Virus record (IMG/VR): IMGVR_UViG_3300025009_001472
Span: 1 to 25,637 of that record
DNA length: 25,637 bases
Direction: 5' to 3' (one strand)
Source of the DNA: a virus
Positions 9,965 to 15,203 of the stretch are shown here, one piece after another. The notes below the pieces were generated by a model. That model made no database searches. It had not been told where the DNA came from and saw nothing but the letters and a program-made list of their open reading frames with translations. Each line of letters opens with the position of its first letter. Within the stretch, counting starts at the first letter, position 1. Made by a program: the position numbers and the translations under genes.

Positions 9965-10064
9965 AGATTTTGAATCGCTCCTCGGGTTTCACTCCTCCAC
10001 AGCTTAGGCAGCTGAGCAGTTTCGCTTTTGCCTCGGTTCGTGGAACGTCCGCCCAGGTTGCCAT
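9846..10064 (-). CDS. Eight-cysteine zinc-binding protein overlapping terL
   Basis: 72 aa with four CxxC pairs: CLSC (19-22), CEQC (34-37), CLDC (42-45) and CWYC (50-53), enough for two zinc ions in a cross-brace or double-ribbon arrangement. The C-terminus is Arg/Gly-rich and could bind nucleic acid. It begins 2 nt after the stop of the 154-aa gene and its 3' third lies inside the terL 5' end in another frame. The regular cysteine spacing argues that it is a real protein. Its place just before terL allows a role in packaging or DNA recognition, but that is inference. Confidence 0.75.
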   Translation of the reverse strand: MATWADVPRTEAKAKLLSCLSCGGVKPEERFKICEQCGVPICLDCTTNPCWYCGEERRGRSRADQETGRGNT

Positions 10065-10066
10065 TT

Positions 10067-10531
10067 TTACAAAGGCTTGTACGGTGTCGGCCCCTTCTTG
10101 CCACCCGGCTTCTTCGGCTTCTTCGTCGTGGTTGAAGTGTCTGTAGTGTCTGTAGTGTCTGTAGTGTCTGTAGTGTCACCCCCTGTGCCTCCTCCGTCTT
10201 TCTTTTTCTCTTTTCTATTGGCTTGCAGCCTCGCTATCGCCTGGTCCTGCGTTAGCCCAGACCCAGCCAGCCACTCTGTCAGCTGAGCCTGCGTCGGATT
10301 CCTTACTCCCCTCCACGGCCTCGGATTGGCTGTCCCTCCACTCCCACCACCGGGCGCAGGATGACTCCCAGGTGTGTACGTGGGCATCTTGGGTATGCCG
10401 CCACTTTGAAATTGCTCGTATGCCGACTTGACTTTCGGCGGCGCATTCGGTGGTAATGGAGGCAAGTTCCCTGACTTGTACTGTTGCTGCATCCCCTTTA
10501 TCTTTTCTCTCCGTTTTGGGTTTGGTGCCAT
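10067..10531 (-). CDS. Lys/Pro-rich protein with DTT tripeptide repeats
   Basis: 154 aa from the ATG at 10531, chosen because AAAGGAG lies 6 nt upstream; the upstream extension to 10597 lacks such a site and overlaps a mini-ORF. The N-terminus is basic (KRREKIKGMQQQYKSG), followed by a Pro/Gly-rich linker. A predicted small helical unit, TQAQLTEWLAGSGLTQDQAI, spans 80-99. Then come a basic stretch (RKEKKK), a run of DTT units (119-132) and a Lys/Pro-rich tail. The repeat is encoded by 9-bp tandem copies. It looks largely disordered. Just upstream of the zinc protein and terL it could be a head-assembly or decoration protein, but I do not recognise a family. Confidence 0.75.
   Translation of the reverse strand: MAPNPKRREKIKGMQQQYKSGNLPPLPPNAPPKVKSAYEQFQSGGIPKMPTYTPGSHPAPGGGSGGTANPRPWRGVRNPTQAQLTEWLAGSGLTQDQAIARLQANRKEKKKDGGGTGGDTTDTTDTTDTTDTSTTTKKPKKPGGKKGPTPYKPL
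10136..10177. repeat. 9-bp tandem repeat inside the Lys/Pro-rich gene
   Basis: Four perfect copies of AGTGTCTGT (plus-strand reading) and a 6-nt partial copy. The unit is a multiple of three, so copy-number changes would lengthen or shorten the Asp-Thr-Thr run without shifting frame. Confidence 0.9.
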
Positions 10532-10545
10532 CTTAGACTCCTTTC

Positions 10546-10665
10546 TTAGAACTGAACGATCAGCCTTCTTTTGCCCTCCCTCAGCCAGGCAAGGCAAAAG
10601 AGAACACAGTTGACTTCAATGCTGCTTCCGGTGCGATTGATAAAGGGTGCTCGACGGTTGAACAT
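10546..10665 (-). CDS. 39-aa mini-protein in late operon leader
   Basis: An ATG at 10665 preceded by AAAAGGAG with about 6 nt spacing, encoding 39 aa (MFNRRAPFINRTGS.. ending KRRLIVQF). It has a basic start, a short Cys/Leu-rich hydrophobic centre and a basic C-terminal end. It ends 14 nt before the start of the 154-aa gene. The strong ribosome site and the promoter just upstream support translation. A 9-bp stem (TCTTTTGCC with GGCAAAAGA, plus-strand reading) lies inside the coding sequence. Function unknown; it could be a leader peptide. Confidence 0.55.
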   Translation of the reverse strand: MFNRRAPFINRTGSSIEVNCVLFCLAWLREGKRRLIVQF

Positions 10666-10706
10666 CACAAACTCCTTTTACTTACAAAGCCAATCGACGT
10701 ATTTTC

Positions 10707-10715
10707 AGTATATCA
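10707..10715 (-). promoter_or_regulatory. Putative extended -10 promoter for the 39-aa and 154-aa genes
   Basis: On the minus strand the sequence reads TGATATACT: a TG extension plus TATACT. No good -35 is seen at 16-18 nt (GGTTCC-like), which is typical of extended -10 promoters. It lies 42 nt upstream of the mini-ORF start. Confidence 0.4.
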
Positions 10716-10797
10716 CACTCGCACGTAAGGGAACCCGGTAAGACGCATATAATCACCACAACCAACATCCCCCCTCCCCCGCCGCTCTGCACATTTG

Positions 10798-10863
10798 TTA
10801 TATCTCCTCGTCACTCATCAACCATCGCTCACCCTTGCCTGACCAGTAGTCCTCGACCCACAT
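10798..10863 (-). CDS. 21-aa mini-ORF with strong ribosome site
   Basis: The ATG at 10863 is preceded by AGGCGAGGTGAT, close to the anti-Shine-Dalgarno complement, and encodes 21 aa (MWVEDYWSGKGERWLMSDEEI). It is rich in Trp and acidic residues. It lies in the 403-bp stretch between the 174-aa and 154-aa genes that otherwise holds only the 39-aa ORF and a promoter. The remainder (about 10716-10797) is a short purine-rich minus-strand segment in which I see no convincing gene. Translation is plausible; function unknown. Confidence 0.4.
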   Translation of the reverse strand: MWVEDYWSGKGERWLMSDEEI

Positions 10864-10934
10864 ATCACCTCGCCTGCCCTGGTGAGACCGTCCCGTCCTC
10901 GCTCGCCGACCAATGGGTAACTGTGCGCCCGCCG

Positions 10935-11459
10935 TCATCCGTCGCCTTCGGTTGCCGCCTCGCCCGTGCTGCCCGGTGTCGGCGTCGCTGCGGGTGGTGT
11001 GGCCTCAACTACCACAGACGGAATGTCAACCGCCTCGCCTTCCACGACCTCGCCAGCCGCGCCAGCCGGGTCCCCCGCCTCCTCAGCCGCGGCGCGCTGG
11101 ATCAGCACCAACACGTTGTTTACCGTGGTCGGGCCGCGCTCCTCCTCCGGCGCGTCACCCATCACAACCTTCCGGACAAAGTCCGCCGCGCCGTTGGCGA
11201 CGTGGCCACTGCCTTTGATGGCGACGCGGGTTTGCTTCTCGACGACGCGACCCCAAGCCTCTGGCGCTGTCCTGGCGGAAGCCCCGTTCATTAGTCCTTG
11301 CTCTTGGGCTTCTCGATATGCATCCCAGCGAGTACGTAGGAGTTCTCGGGCTTTTTCAGATGTGGTTATACGGTGGTGCTTCGCAGGCTCAGGTAGAGTA
11401 ACGAACTGCCCCCGCTCGTTGCGCTCGTAGACAACCTCGGTCGTCTGCTGCTTGTTCAT
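10935..11459 (-). CDS. Possible small terminase subunit / first late-operon protein
   Basis: 174 aa, starting at the ATG at 11459; the longer open frame upstream is non-coding promoter DNA. Residues 1-85 are basic and helical (RITTSEKARELLRTRWDAYR; EAWGRVVEKQTRVAIKG). A segment GAADFVRKVVMGDAPEEE follows, and then an Ala/Glu/Pro/Thr-rich tail that looks disordered. A basic helical N-terminus with an acidic flexible tail, first in the operon leading to terL, fits small terminases, which recognise pac or cos DNA and regulate TerL. This is a hypothesis from layout and composition; no motif proves it. A promoter -10 box lies 6 nt before the ATG with no Shine-Dalgarno sequence, so the message is probably leaderless. 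Confidence 0.7.
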   Translation of the reverse strand: MNKQQTTEVVYERNERGQFVTLPEPAKHHRITTSEKARELLRTRWDAYREAQEQGLMNGASARTAPEAWGRVVEKQTRVAIKGSGHVANGAADFVRKVVMGDAPEEERGPTTVNNVLVLIQRAAAEEAGDPAGAAGEVVEGEAVDIPSVVVEATPPAATPTPGSTGEAATEGDG

Positions 11460-11461
11460 GC

Positions 11462-11513
11462 CTGGATTGTAGCAAAAAGCGTGGGAGGATGCAAGCGGGT
11501 TGCTGCAATCCAG
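11462..11513. repeat. Inverted repeat enclosing the late promoter (putative operator)
   Basis: Arms CTGGATTGTAGCA (11462-11474) and TGCTGCAATCCAG (11501-11513) are inverted copies with one mismatch in 13. One arm covers the -10 box and the other lies just upstream of the -35 box, so a dimeric or looping regulator bound here would control the late operon. Confidence 0.6.
11466..11494 (-). promoter_or_regulatory. Leaderless late-operon promoter
   Basis: On the minus strand: TTGCAT (11494-11489), a 17-nt spacer, and TACAAT (11471-11466), then CCAGGC and the ATG at 11459. Expected initiation about 7 nt after the -10 box coincides with the start codon, so the mRNA should have no 5' leader. Confidence 0.75.
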
Positions 11514-11583
11514 CCCCGCAATCATCTTTGCACCTGTCCTGTGCTTTGCAAACTTTTCAGGCAGTTTTGATATGAAACTGCAA

Positions 11584-11611
11584 CATTGCAATGCCCCAAA
11601 TCTGCTAGACT
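11584..11611 (+). promoter_or_regulatory. Weak promoter for the rightward small-gene operon
   Basis: TAGACT (11606-11611) lies 6 nt before the ATG at 11618, matching the spacing at the opposite leaderless promoter. Upstream, a perfect 10-bp palindrome CATTGCAATG (11584-11593) occupies the -35 area. No consensus -35 is present, so an activator may be needed. Confidence 0.4.
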
Positions 11612-11617
11612 GAGAGT

Positions 11618-11761
11618 ATGAACGCCATCCACGAAGCGCTTGAGACCTCTGAGTACCACCTGGAGCGCGATGAGTACGCCAGGGCAATCTATTGGCTTCT
11701 CTACGCCGTGCTAATGGCGCTGATCCGCCAACCCAAAACAGGAGACACGACCCATGACTAA
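11618..11761 (+). CDS. 47-aa helical protein, first gene of rightward small-gene operon
   Basis: 47 aa (MNAIHEALETSEYHLERDEY..), one amphipathic helix followed by a hydrophobic helix (AIYWLLYAVLMALI). It overlaps the next ATG by 8 nt. There is no ribosome site before its ATG but a -10-like box 6 nt upstream, consistent with a leaderless message. No family recognised. Confidence 0.55.
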   Translation: MNAIHEALETSEYHLERDEYARAIYWLLYAVLMALIRQPKTGDTTHD

Positions 11762-11936
11762 GAAAGAATTGATTGACGCATTGACATCCTTCCCCGATGA
11801 TACAGAAATCGTTATCTGGAAATGGACGAGCGGGGGAGCGGATGAGCATACCTTCCAACCAGTTCTCAACAATCAACCCTCTGAAGCCGTGTTCAGGGTA
11901 AAGGCCGATCCCTGGCATTTCTATACTGAACACTAA
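11754..11936 (+). CDS. Small phage protein of the MTxxELIxxLxxFPDDxEI type
   Basis: 60 aa. AGGAG lies about 9 nt upstream of the ATG. The N-terminus (MTKKELIDALTSFPDDTEIV) is a pattern common in tiny phage accessory proteins: a helix, then a strand with acidic residues. The next gene's product begins in the same way (MKVSELITKLQQFDPEEEIV), so the two are probably diverged duplicates. Function unknown. Confidence 0.75.
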   Translation: MTKKELIDALTSFPDDTEIVIWKWTSGGADEHTFQPVLNNQPSEAVFRVKADPWHFYTEH

Positions 11937-11984
11937 CCAAACCCCCGATGCAGCCGCCGGGAAGAGCGGCAAGGAGAATAGGCG

Positions 11985-12188
11985 ATGAAAGTATCAGAGC
12001 TTATCACGAAATTACAGCAGTTTGATCCCGAAGAGGAAATTGTGACCCATTTACACCCCCGCAATAAAAATCATTCGCTCTCTGGCGATTTTGCAATTAC
12101 GGTTTCAAAATGGTACGTGCATGGTGATGCACCCGTTTTGACTATGTGGGCGGATGAAAATACCGTCATTTTCCAGCGCACCCACTAG
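11985..12188 (+). CDS. Paralogue of the preceding small phage protein
   Basis: 67 aa with AAGGAG 9 nt upstream. Its first 20 residues follow the pattern of the 60-aa neighbour; the rest is beta-rich (DFAITVSKWYVHGDAPVLTM). It ends one base before the first copy of the hairpin cassette. Probably a tandem duplication. Function unknown. Confidence 0.75.
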   Translation: MKVSELITKLQQFDPEEEIVTHLHPRNKNHSLSGDFAITVSKWYVHGDAPVLTMWADENTVIFQRTH

Positions 12189-12259
12189 CCTGCTCCTCCT
12201 CCGACTGCCTCTCTCGCGAGAGAGAGGCAGTAGAGGGCGAACAAGCCCGGAAAGGATAG
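12189..12259 (+). repeat. Hairpin plus ribosome-site cassette, copy 1
   Basis: 71 bp nearly identical to 13001-13074. It holds a perfect 12-bp stem (ACTGCCTCTCTC with GAGAGAGGCAGT) closed by a GCGA tetraloop (12204-12231), then GGGCGAACAAGCC and the ribosome site GGAAAGGATAG that serves the gene at 12263. No U-tract follows, so it is not a standard terminator. Confidence 0.9.
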
Positions 12260-12262
12260 ACA

Positions 12263-12553
12263 ATGCGCACTTTTTACTGGAGGGAAGGCAACACGAATAC
12301 GCCTCCCCAAACTGTCACAGCACACGGGTACGAACACGCCTTCGAGAAGATTTACCCCAAGATTTCACACCTTGAAGATGATGCCGAAGTCCACATTTTT
12401 ACCGAACACAGCAGAACGGGCTATCATTTTACGCTGGGGTTTTGGCGACCAATAGACGGCGAAAACTGGTGTCCGGTCTGTGAGGCCCACATGCTCACGA
12501 TCGAGGACAACTGCGTCGAGTGCGGGGCAAGAACCAGGCCGATAGGAGAATAG
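12263..12553 (+). CDS. 96-aa protein with C-terminal zinc ribbon
   Basis: The C-terminus carries CPVC (70-73) and CVEC (84-87), a compact four-cysteine zinc ribbon. The N-terminal 65 residues are mixed alpha/beta (DDAEVHIFTEHSRTGYHFTL) and of no known family. Its ribosome site AAAGGA comes from the repeated hairpin cassette. Its stop is 5 nt before the next ATG. A nucleic-acid or protein contact role is possible. Confidence 0.75.
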   Translation: MRTFYWREGNTNTPPQTVTAHGYEHAFEKIYPKISHLEDDAEVHIFTEHSRTGYHFTLGFWRPIDGENWCPVCEAHMLTIEDNCVECGARTRPIGE

Positions 12554-12558
12554 CTGAA

Positions 12559-12933
12559 ATGAAACAGGTCATAAACCCAAAAACGCTGGAAAACTTTGGC
12601 CCCTGCTCGCCGGCCAAAGATGAATTCGAGAAGAAATTCCCAAAGGGGTTCGACATCGGCCCGTTGTGGGGGACAGAGGAGGAGGCCAATGGAAAATGGC
12701 ACGAACTACTTGCTGATCCCCTGCTCAAAAAGTATGTGGGCTGGGCGATTGCCAATGGAGTCCTCCCAGCCCGCATTAGGGCCAACCTGAGCGGGGCCAA
12801 CCTGAGCGGGGCCAACCTGAGATGGGCCAACCTGAGCCAGGCCGACCTGAGCGAGGCCGACCTGAGCGAGGCCCGCCACAACAAATACACCACGTGGCCA
12901 GAGGGGTATAAGCCCCCCCAGGAGGGAAAATGA
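12559..12933 (+). CDS. Pentapeptide-repeat protein
   Basis: 124 aa from the ATG at 12559, with AGGAG upstream; the longer frame from 12520 overlaps the previous gene. Residues about 1-75 are a distinct N-terminal region (NPKTLENFGPCSPAKDEF..). Then come consecutive A(N/D)LSx repeats (about 75-107), the signature of the right-handed quadrilateral beta-helix of pentapeptide-repeat proteins, and a short tail WPEGYKPPQ. Some members of this fold mimic DNA and inhibit gyrase. With only about seven repeats here that role is speculative. Confidence 0.85.
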   Translation: MKQVINPKTLENFGPCSPAKDEFEKKFPKGFDIGPLWGTEEEANGKWHELLADPLLKKYVGWAIANGVLPARIRANLSGANLSGANLRWANLSQADLSEADLSEARHNKYTTWPEGYKPPQEGK

Positions 12934-13142
12934 CCCACAATGCCCTCGCCCTTGCCGCCGTATTTGCCCTCGTACTCGTGACCGCCCTCACCCTGGCATA
13001 CCTGCTCCTCCTCCGACTGCCTCTCTCGCGAGAGAGAGGCAGTAGAGGGCGAACAAGCCGCCCGGAAAGGATAGTTCAATGGAATGGATTTACGATGACA
13101 ACGGGCTTACCAGCCGATACGGGATTACTCGTATTCAGTTAG
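12930..13142 (+). CDS. Small single-pass membrane protein, tail replaced by hairpin cassette
   Basis: 70 aa starting in an ATGA overlap, with GGAGGG upstream. Residues 4-28 are one hydrophobic helix (ALALAAVFALVLVTALTLAY). From about residue 25 the reading frame enters the second hairpin cassette, giving an Arg-rich tail (LSRERGSRGRTSRPERI), and it then overlaps the next gene by 64 nt. The original C-terminus was probably lost or extended when the cassette arrived. The membrane part may still be functional. Confidence 0.55.
   Translation: MTHNALALAAVFALVLVTALTLAYLLLLRLPLSRERGSRGRTSRPERIVQWNGFTMTTGLPADTGLLVFS
13001..13074 (+). repeat. Hairpin plus ribosome-site cassette, copy 2
   Basis: 74 bp, identical to 12189-12259 except for a 3-nt insertion (GCC) after AACAAGCC. 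Same 12-bp stem with GCGA loop (13016-13043) and the same ribosome site, now 4 nt before the ATG at 13079. This copy lies inside the 3' part of the membrane-protein frame. Confidence 0.9.
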
Positions 13143-13204
13143 ATGGCGGTGCATTTGGAGCCAAGCGCCGCGCACAGGAAGCACTAATGGAGGCCACAAA
13201 ATGA
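13079..13204 (+). CDS. 41-aa protein driven by cassette copy 2
   Basis: 41 aa (MEWIYDDNGLTSRYGITRIQ..), with the ribosome site GGAAAGGATAG from the cassette. It ends QEALMEATK in an ATGA overlap with the next gene, at the first of three near-identical GGAGGCC..AAATGA junctions. Function unknown. Confidence 0.6.
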   Translation: MEWIYDDNGLTSRYGITRIQLDGGAFGAKRRAQEALMEATK

Positions 13205-13413
13205 ATGTTTACCGGGTTTGGCTAGATAGTGAAAAACATGGGGAATGGGCGCAATCCTACATCTACGAAGCCACAGCCGCGCATATCGCTATCTCGAAGG
13301 CCGCGCGCAAATCCATCCATTGCACAGCCAATGAGCTACACGCATCTACCGAATTGCTTGCCAAGAATATGACCTATCGCGAGTACAAGGCACGACAGGA
13401 GGCCGCAAAATGA
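13201..13413 (+). CDS. Small accessory protein, unknown function
   Basis: 70 aa. GGAGGCC lies just upstream and there are ATGA overlaps at both ends, so it is translationally coupled. The N-terminus is strand-like (MNVYRVWLDSEKHGEW), followed by helices (AAHIAISKAARKSI; MTYREYKARQEAAK). The first half resembles small phage proteins whose strand-helix layout transforms a side-chain-rich edge, but I assign no family. Confidence 0.7.
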   Translation: MNVYRVWLDSEKHGEWAQSYIYEATAAHIAISKAARKSIHCTANELHASTELLAKNMTYREYKARQEAAK

Positions 13414-13598
13414 ACCGGACATTCGAGGTTTTTGACTTTAGAGGACGACTATCCTTGCTTACAGAACTCCCGAAAGTTGGGGCACCCTCACCCAAAAAAG
13501 CCGCAGAAATTTACGCGGAAGCAAGGTTGCAAGAACTTTTGGACTATCCGCCGAACTGCTCATCAAGGAAGGCGGACGCACATATCTCTACAATATGA
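13410..13598 (+). CDS. Small accessory protein, possible -1 frameshift at A6
   Basis: The zero frame gives 62 aa (MNRTFEVFDFRGRLSLLTEL..), starting in an ATGA overlap with GGAGGCC upstream. The -1 frame is open from 13441 to 13615 and ends ..LLIKEGGRTYLYNMIQEAK at an ATGA overlap with the next gene. That is the same junction form as the two preceding genes, whereas the zero frame ends short at 13598. A run of six A residues (13494-13499, codons 29-30) would allow slippage, giving a product of about 68 aa. The gene may therefore be frameshifted, broken by an indel, or use recoding. Function unknown. Confidence 0.55.
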   Translation: MNRTFEVFDFRGRLSLLTELPKVGAPSPKKAAEIYAEARLQELLDYPPNCSSRKADAHISTI

Positions 13599-13611
13599 TC
13601 CAGGAGGCCAA

Positions 13612-13803
13612 ATGACCATCACCCCGCTTGATCCCCGCCAAAAGCTACTCAAGGCTTTCCCGCCCTACGGTGATTTGAGGGGCTATAGCCACATGCTCCC
13701 CGAAGAGGCCGCCCGCCAATTCCGTTTTACAACGGGGCAGGAGCCAAAAACCGCGTACGTGTGCGGCAATCTGTTGTTTCTGTCTGCTAAAGAGGAGAGT
13801 TGA
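13612..13803 (+). CDS. 63-aa accessory protein, unknown function
   Basis: Start chosen at the ATG at 13612, with AGGAGG 5 nt upstream; a longer 123-aa reading from 13432 has no ribosome site and overlaps other frames. Product: MTITPLDPRQKLLKAFPPYG.., with a conserved-looking segment PEEAARQFRFTTGQEPKTAY and a C-terminal strand VCGNLLFLS. It ends 2 nt before the next ATG. Confidence 0.7.
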   Translation: MTITPLDPRQKLLKAFPPYGDLRGYSHMLPEEAARQFRFTTGQEPKTAYVCGNLLFLSAKEES

Positions 13804-13805
13804 AA

Positions 13806-13958
13806 ATGATCCCCGCCGCCTGCGCCCTCTTCCTGCTACTCACCATCCTCGTCGTCTCCTGGTTGCGCTGGGAGCATCTGCCACAGCATCGGGAGAATTG
13901 CGAGGTCAATAAACGACTGGCTTCTATATCCGATAAGCCGCCGTTACCCCGCCGATAA
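13806..13958 (+). CDS. 50-aa single-pass membrane protein
   Basis: 50 aa with GAGAG upstream. Residues 3-20 form a transmembrane helix (PAACALFLLLTILVVSWL), followed by a polar basic tail (HRENCEVNKRL.. PPLPRR). It is the last gene before the terminator at 14001-14040. Small one-helix proteins of this type are common in phage accessory operons; a lysis role cannot be inferred. Confidence 0.65.
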   Translation: MIPAACALFLLLTILVVSWLRWEHLPQHRENCEVNKRLASISDKPPLPRR

Positions 13959-14000
13959 AACGCCAACTGAAAGCAAGGCCTAGTATCGCTTCCAGTTGCC

Positions 14001-14040
14001 AAAACCCTCCGGTCTCCCTAAGCCGGAGGGTTTTCTTTTG
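14001..14040. terminator. Bidirectional rho-independent terminator
   Basis: Perfect 12-bp stem AAAACCCTCCGG / CCGGAGGGTTTT with a 10-nt loop. It has a U-rich end when read rightward (TTTTCTTTTG) and a TTTT arm when read leftward. It separates the convergent operons. The TAG stop of the leftward 134-aa gene sits in the loop, so that gene's last codons form part of the stem. Confidence 0.9.
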
Positions 14041-14422
14041 CCCCCATCTCTTTCAGCGCTTGTTGAACAAGCCATATACGGTATCGGCCAACATTCCTGA
14101 TAGCTATACTCCCTATGCGAAAGCGTTCTAAAAGGAGCTTGAAAGTGCCAGGCGGTTCACCTCTCGTGCCATATCCGTAAGCATAGATAACGGGATTGCG
14201 AACGTGATTGGGAAGATTATAGATAGTACAAAAATCCTCCCACTTTTGAACAATTTCCGCGTGAGGTTCCCTATCTCTGTTCGTGTCATCACCTGGCCGG
14301 GCAAGCCAGCCGAGATAGAAGCTACCTAATGCCGCATACCACAATGCTTTACCCTGCCCATCTACACAATCCCTTAACTTGCCGTGAGTTTCCTCAAACG
14401 CCTTGATAACGTCATTCATCAT
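14018..14422 (-). CDS. Protein of unknown function, last gene of leftward operon
   Basis: 134 aa starting at tandem ATGs (14422) with AGAGGTAGAGA upstream, overlapping the HTH gene end by 11 nt. The sequence is mostly helical with many aromatics (WYAALGSFYLGWLARP; GRYRIWLVQQALKEMG). The stop lies in the terminator loop. No family recognised. Confidence 0.7.
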   Translation of the reverse strand: MMNDVIKAFEETHGKLRDCVDGQGKALWYAALGSFYLGWLARPGDDTNRDREPHAEIVQKWEDFCTIYNLPNHVRNPVIYAYGYGTRGEPPGTFKLLLERFRIGSIAIRNVGRYRIWLVQQALKEMGAKENPPA

Positions 14423-15011
14423 TCTCTACCTCTTTCGCCTTCGTCATATCCAACGCCTTCAACATCTGCTTCCCCGCCTCCCGCAGTTCGTCCGGAACCC
14501 CGTAGCTCGTGGTCAACTTATATAGTGGCTTGCGTATCCTGTCCCCGTACACCAGCCACTCAGGGGGATCGCCCTCCCTGGAACCGAAACTCTCCTGCAA
14601 CTGCGCCGCCAGCCTCTCTTTCGACCAGCCCCCCATAGCCGCTTCGAGGATGACCGTCACCGCGTCCTCGTCCCCCATCTGGCGGTAGCGCCCCTGCGCG
14701 TTCTCCCAATAGCGGCCCAGGATAGCGAGGTGGGTTGGGCCGAGGATCGTGATCACTTGCTTGAAATAGTGGTATTGCTCGGCGTCCCCCATGAGGCGGC
14801 GCAGAGCATAGAGCGTGCGTCCGGCCCGCGCCCAGGTCTCGATCTGGTCAACGCTGAGACCGCGCTTGCGCGCAATGGCGAGGGTGAGGCCGGGTTTATA
14901 GAGACCAACGACGCGGGAGGCGAGGAGACATTTACGCCAGGACTTGCCGCGCTCCTGGTCTATGGCGGCTATCAGTTGTTTGGCGAGCTCGGCAGGCTTG
15001 CGGTCAGTCAC
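14412..15011 (-). CDS. Helix-turn-helix DNA-binding protein (ParB/KorB-like middle region)
   Basis: 199 aa, GTG start at 15011, 5 nt after the upstream stop, so coupled. Residues about 42-75 form an HTH-like unit (LAIARKRGLSVDQIETWARA, then RTLYALRRL). Near 90-100 LGPTHLAILGRY resembles the L(S/G)PSHxxxLL segment found after the HTH in ParB/KorB-type and related plasmid or phage regulators. GGWSKERLAAQLQESFG (127-143) is a further helical pair. It probably binds DNA for regulation or partition-like functions in the recombination operon. The exact family is not certain. Confidence 0.65.
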   Translation of the reverse strand: MTDRKPAELAKQLIAAIDQERGKSWRKCLLASRVVGLYKPGLTLAIARKRGLSVDQIETWARAGRTLYALRRLMGDAEQYHYFKQVITILGPTHLAILGRYWENAQGRYRQMGDEDAVTVILEAAMGGWSKERLAAQLQESFGSREGDPPEWLVYGDRIRKPLYKLTTSYGVPDELREAGKQMLKALDMTKAKEVENDE

Positions 15012-15016
15012 TCAGG

Positions 15017-15202
15017 TCAGAGAAGCTGGGTCATAAACTCATCGAGGGCGTTGCTAACCGTCCCATCTGCCAGTTCCTGCCCCACAGGGATAGGCTGACT
15101 TAGGCTCACTTCCTCTCTGGCAATCTCATCGGCAATCTCATCAGCAGCCTCCCCGCTCCATCCATAAATCACGATAGCGATCTTGCTGTATTTCTCGGCC
15201 AT
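15017..15202 (-). CDS. 61-aa acidic protein, unknown function
   Basis: 61 aa with GGAG 6 nt upstream of the ATG, one base after the previous gene's stop. The N-terminus is a strand (KIAIVIYGW), followed by an acidic helix with a short internal repeat (DEIADEIA, from a 12-bp direct repeat in the DNA). Acidic small proteins can mimic DNA, but nothing specific supports that here. Confidence 0.65.
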   Translation of the reverse strand: MAEKYSKIAIVIYGWSGEAADEIADEIAREEVSLSQPIPVGQELADGTVSNALDEFMTQLL

Positions 15203-15203
15203 T

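Noticed and set aside
11460-11972. N-terminal extension of the 174-aa gene to a 345-aa reading
   Set aside because: The extension crosses the promoter, the divergent region and two plus-strand genes; its sequence is not protein-like and the ATG at 11459 fits the -10 box spacing.
12495-13079. 194-aa minus-strand ORF
   Set aside because: Shadow of the pentapeptide-repeat and membrane-protein genes; repetitive Arg/Leu/Ala/Ser composition mirrors the plus-strand repeats.
13432-13803. 123-aa single ORF covering the A6 region and the next gene
   Set aside because: No ribosome site at 13432. Its first half is Lys/Arg/His-rich shadow-like sequence, and the ATG at 13612 has AGGAGG.
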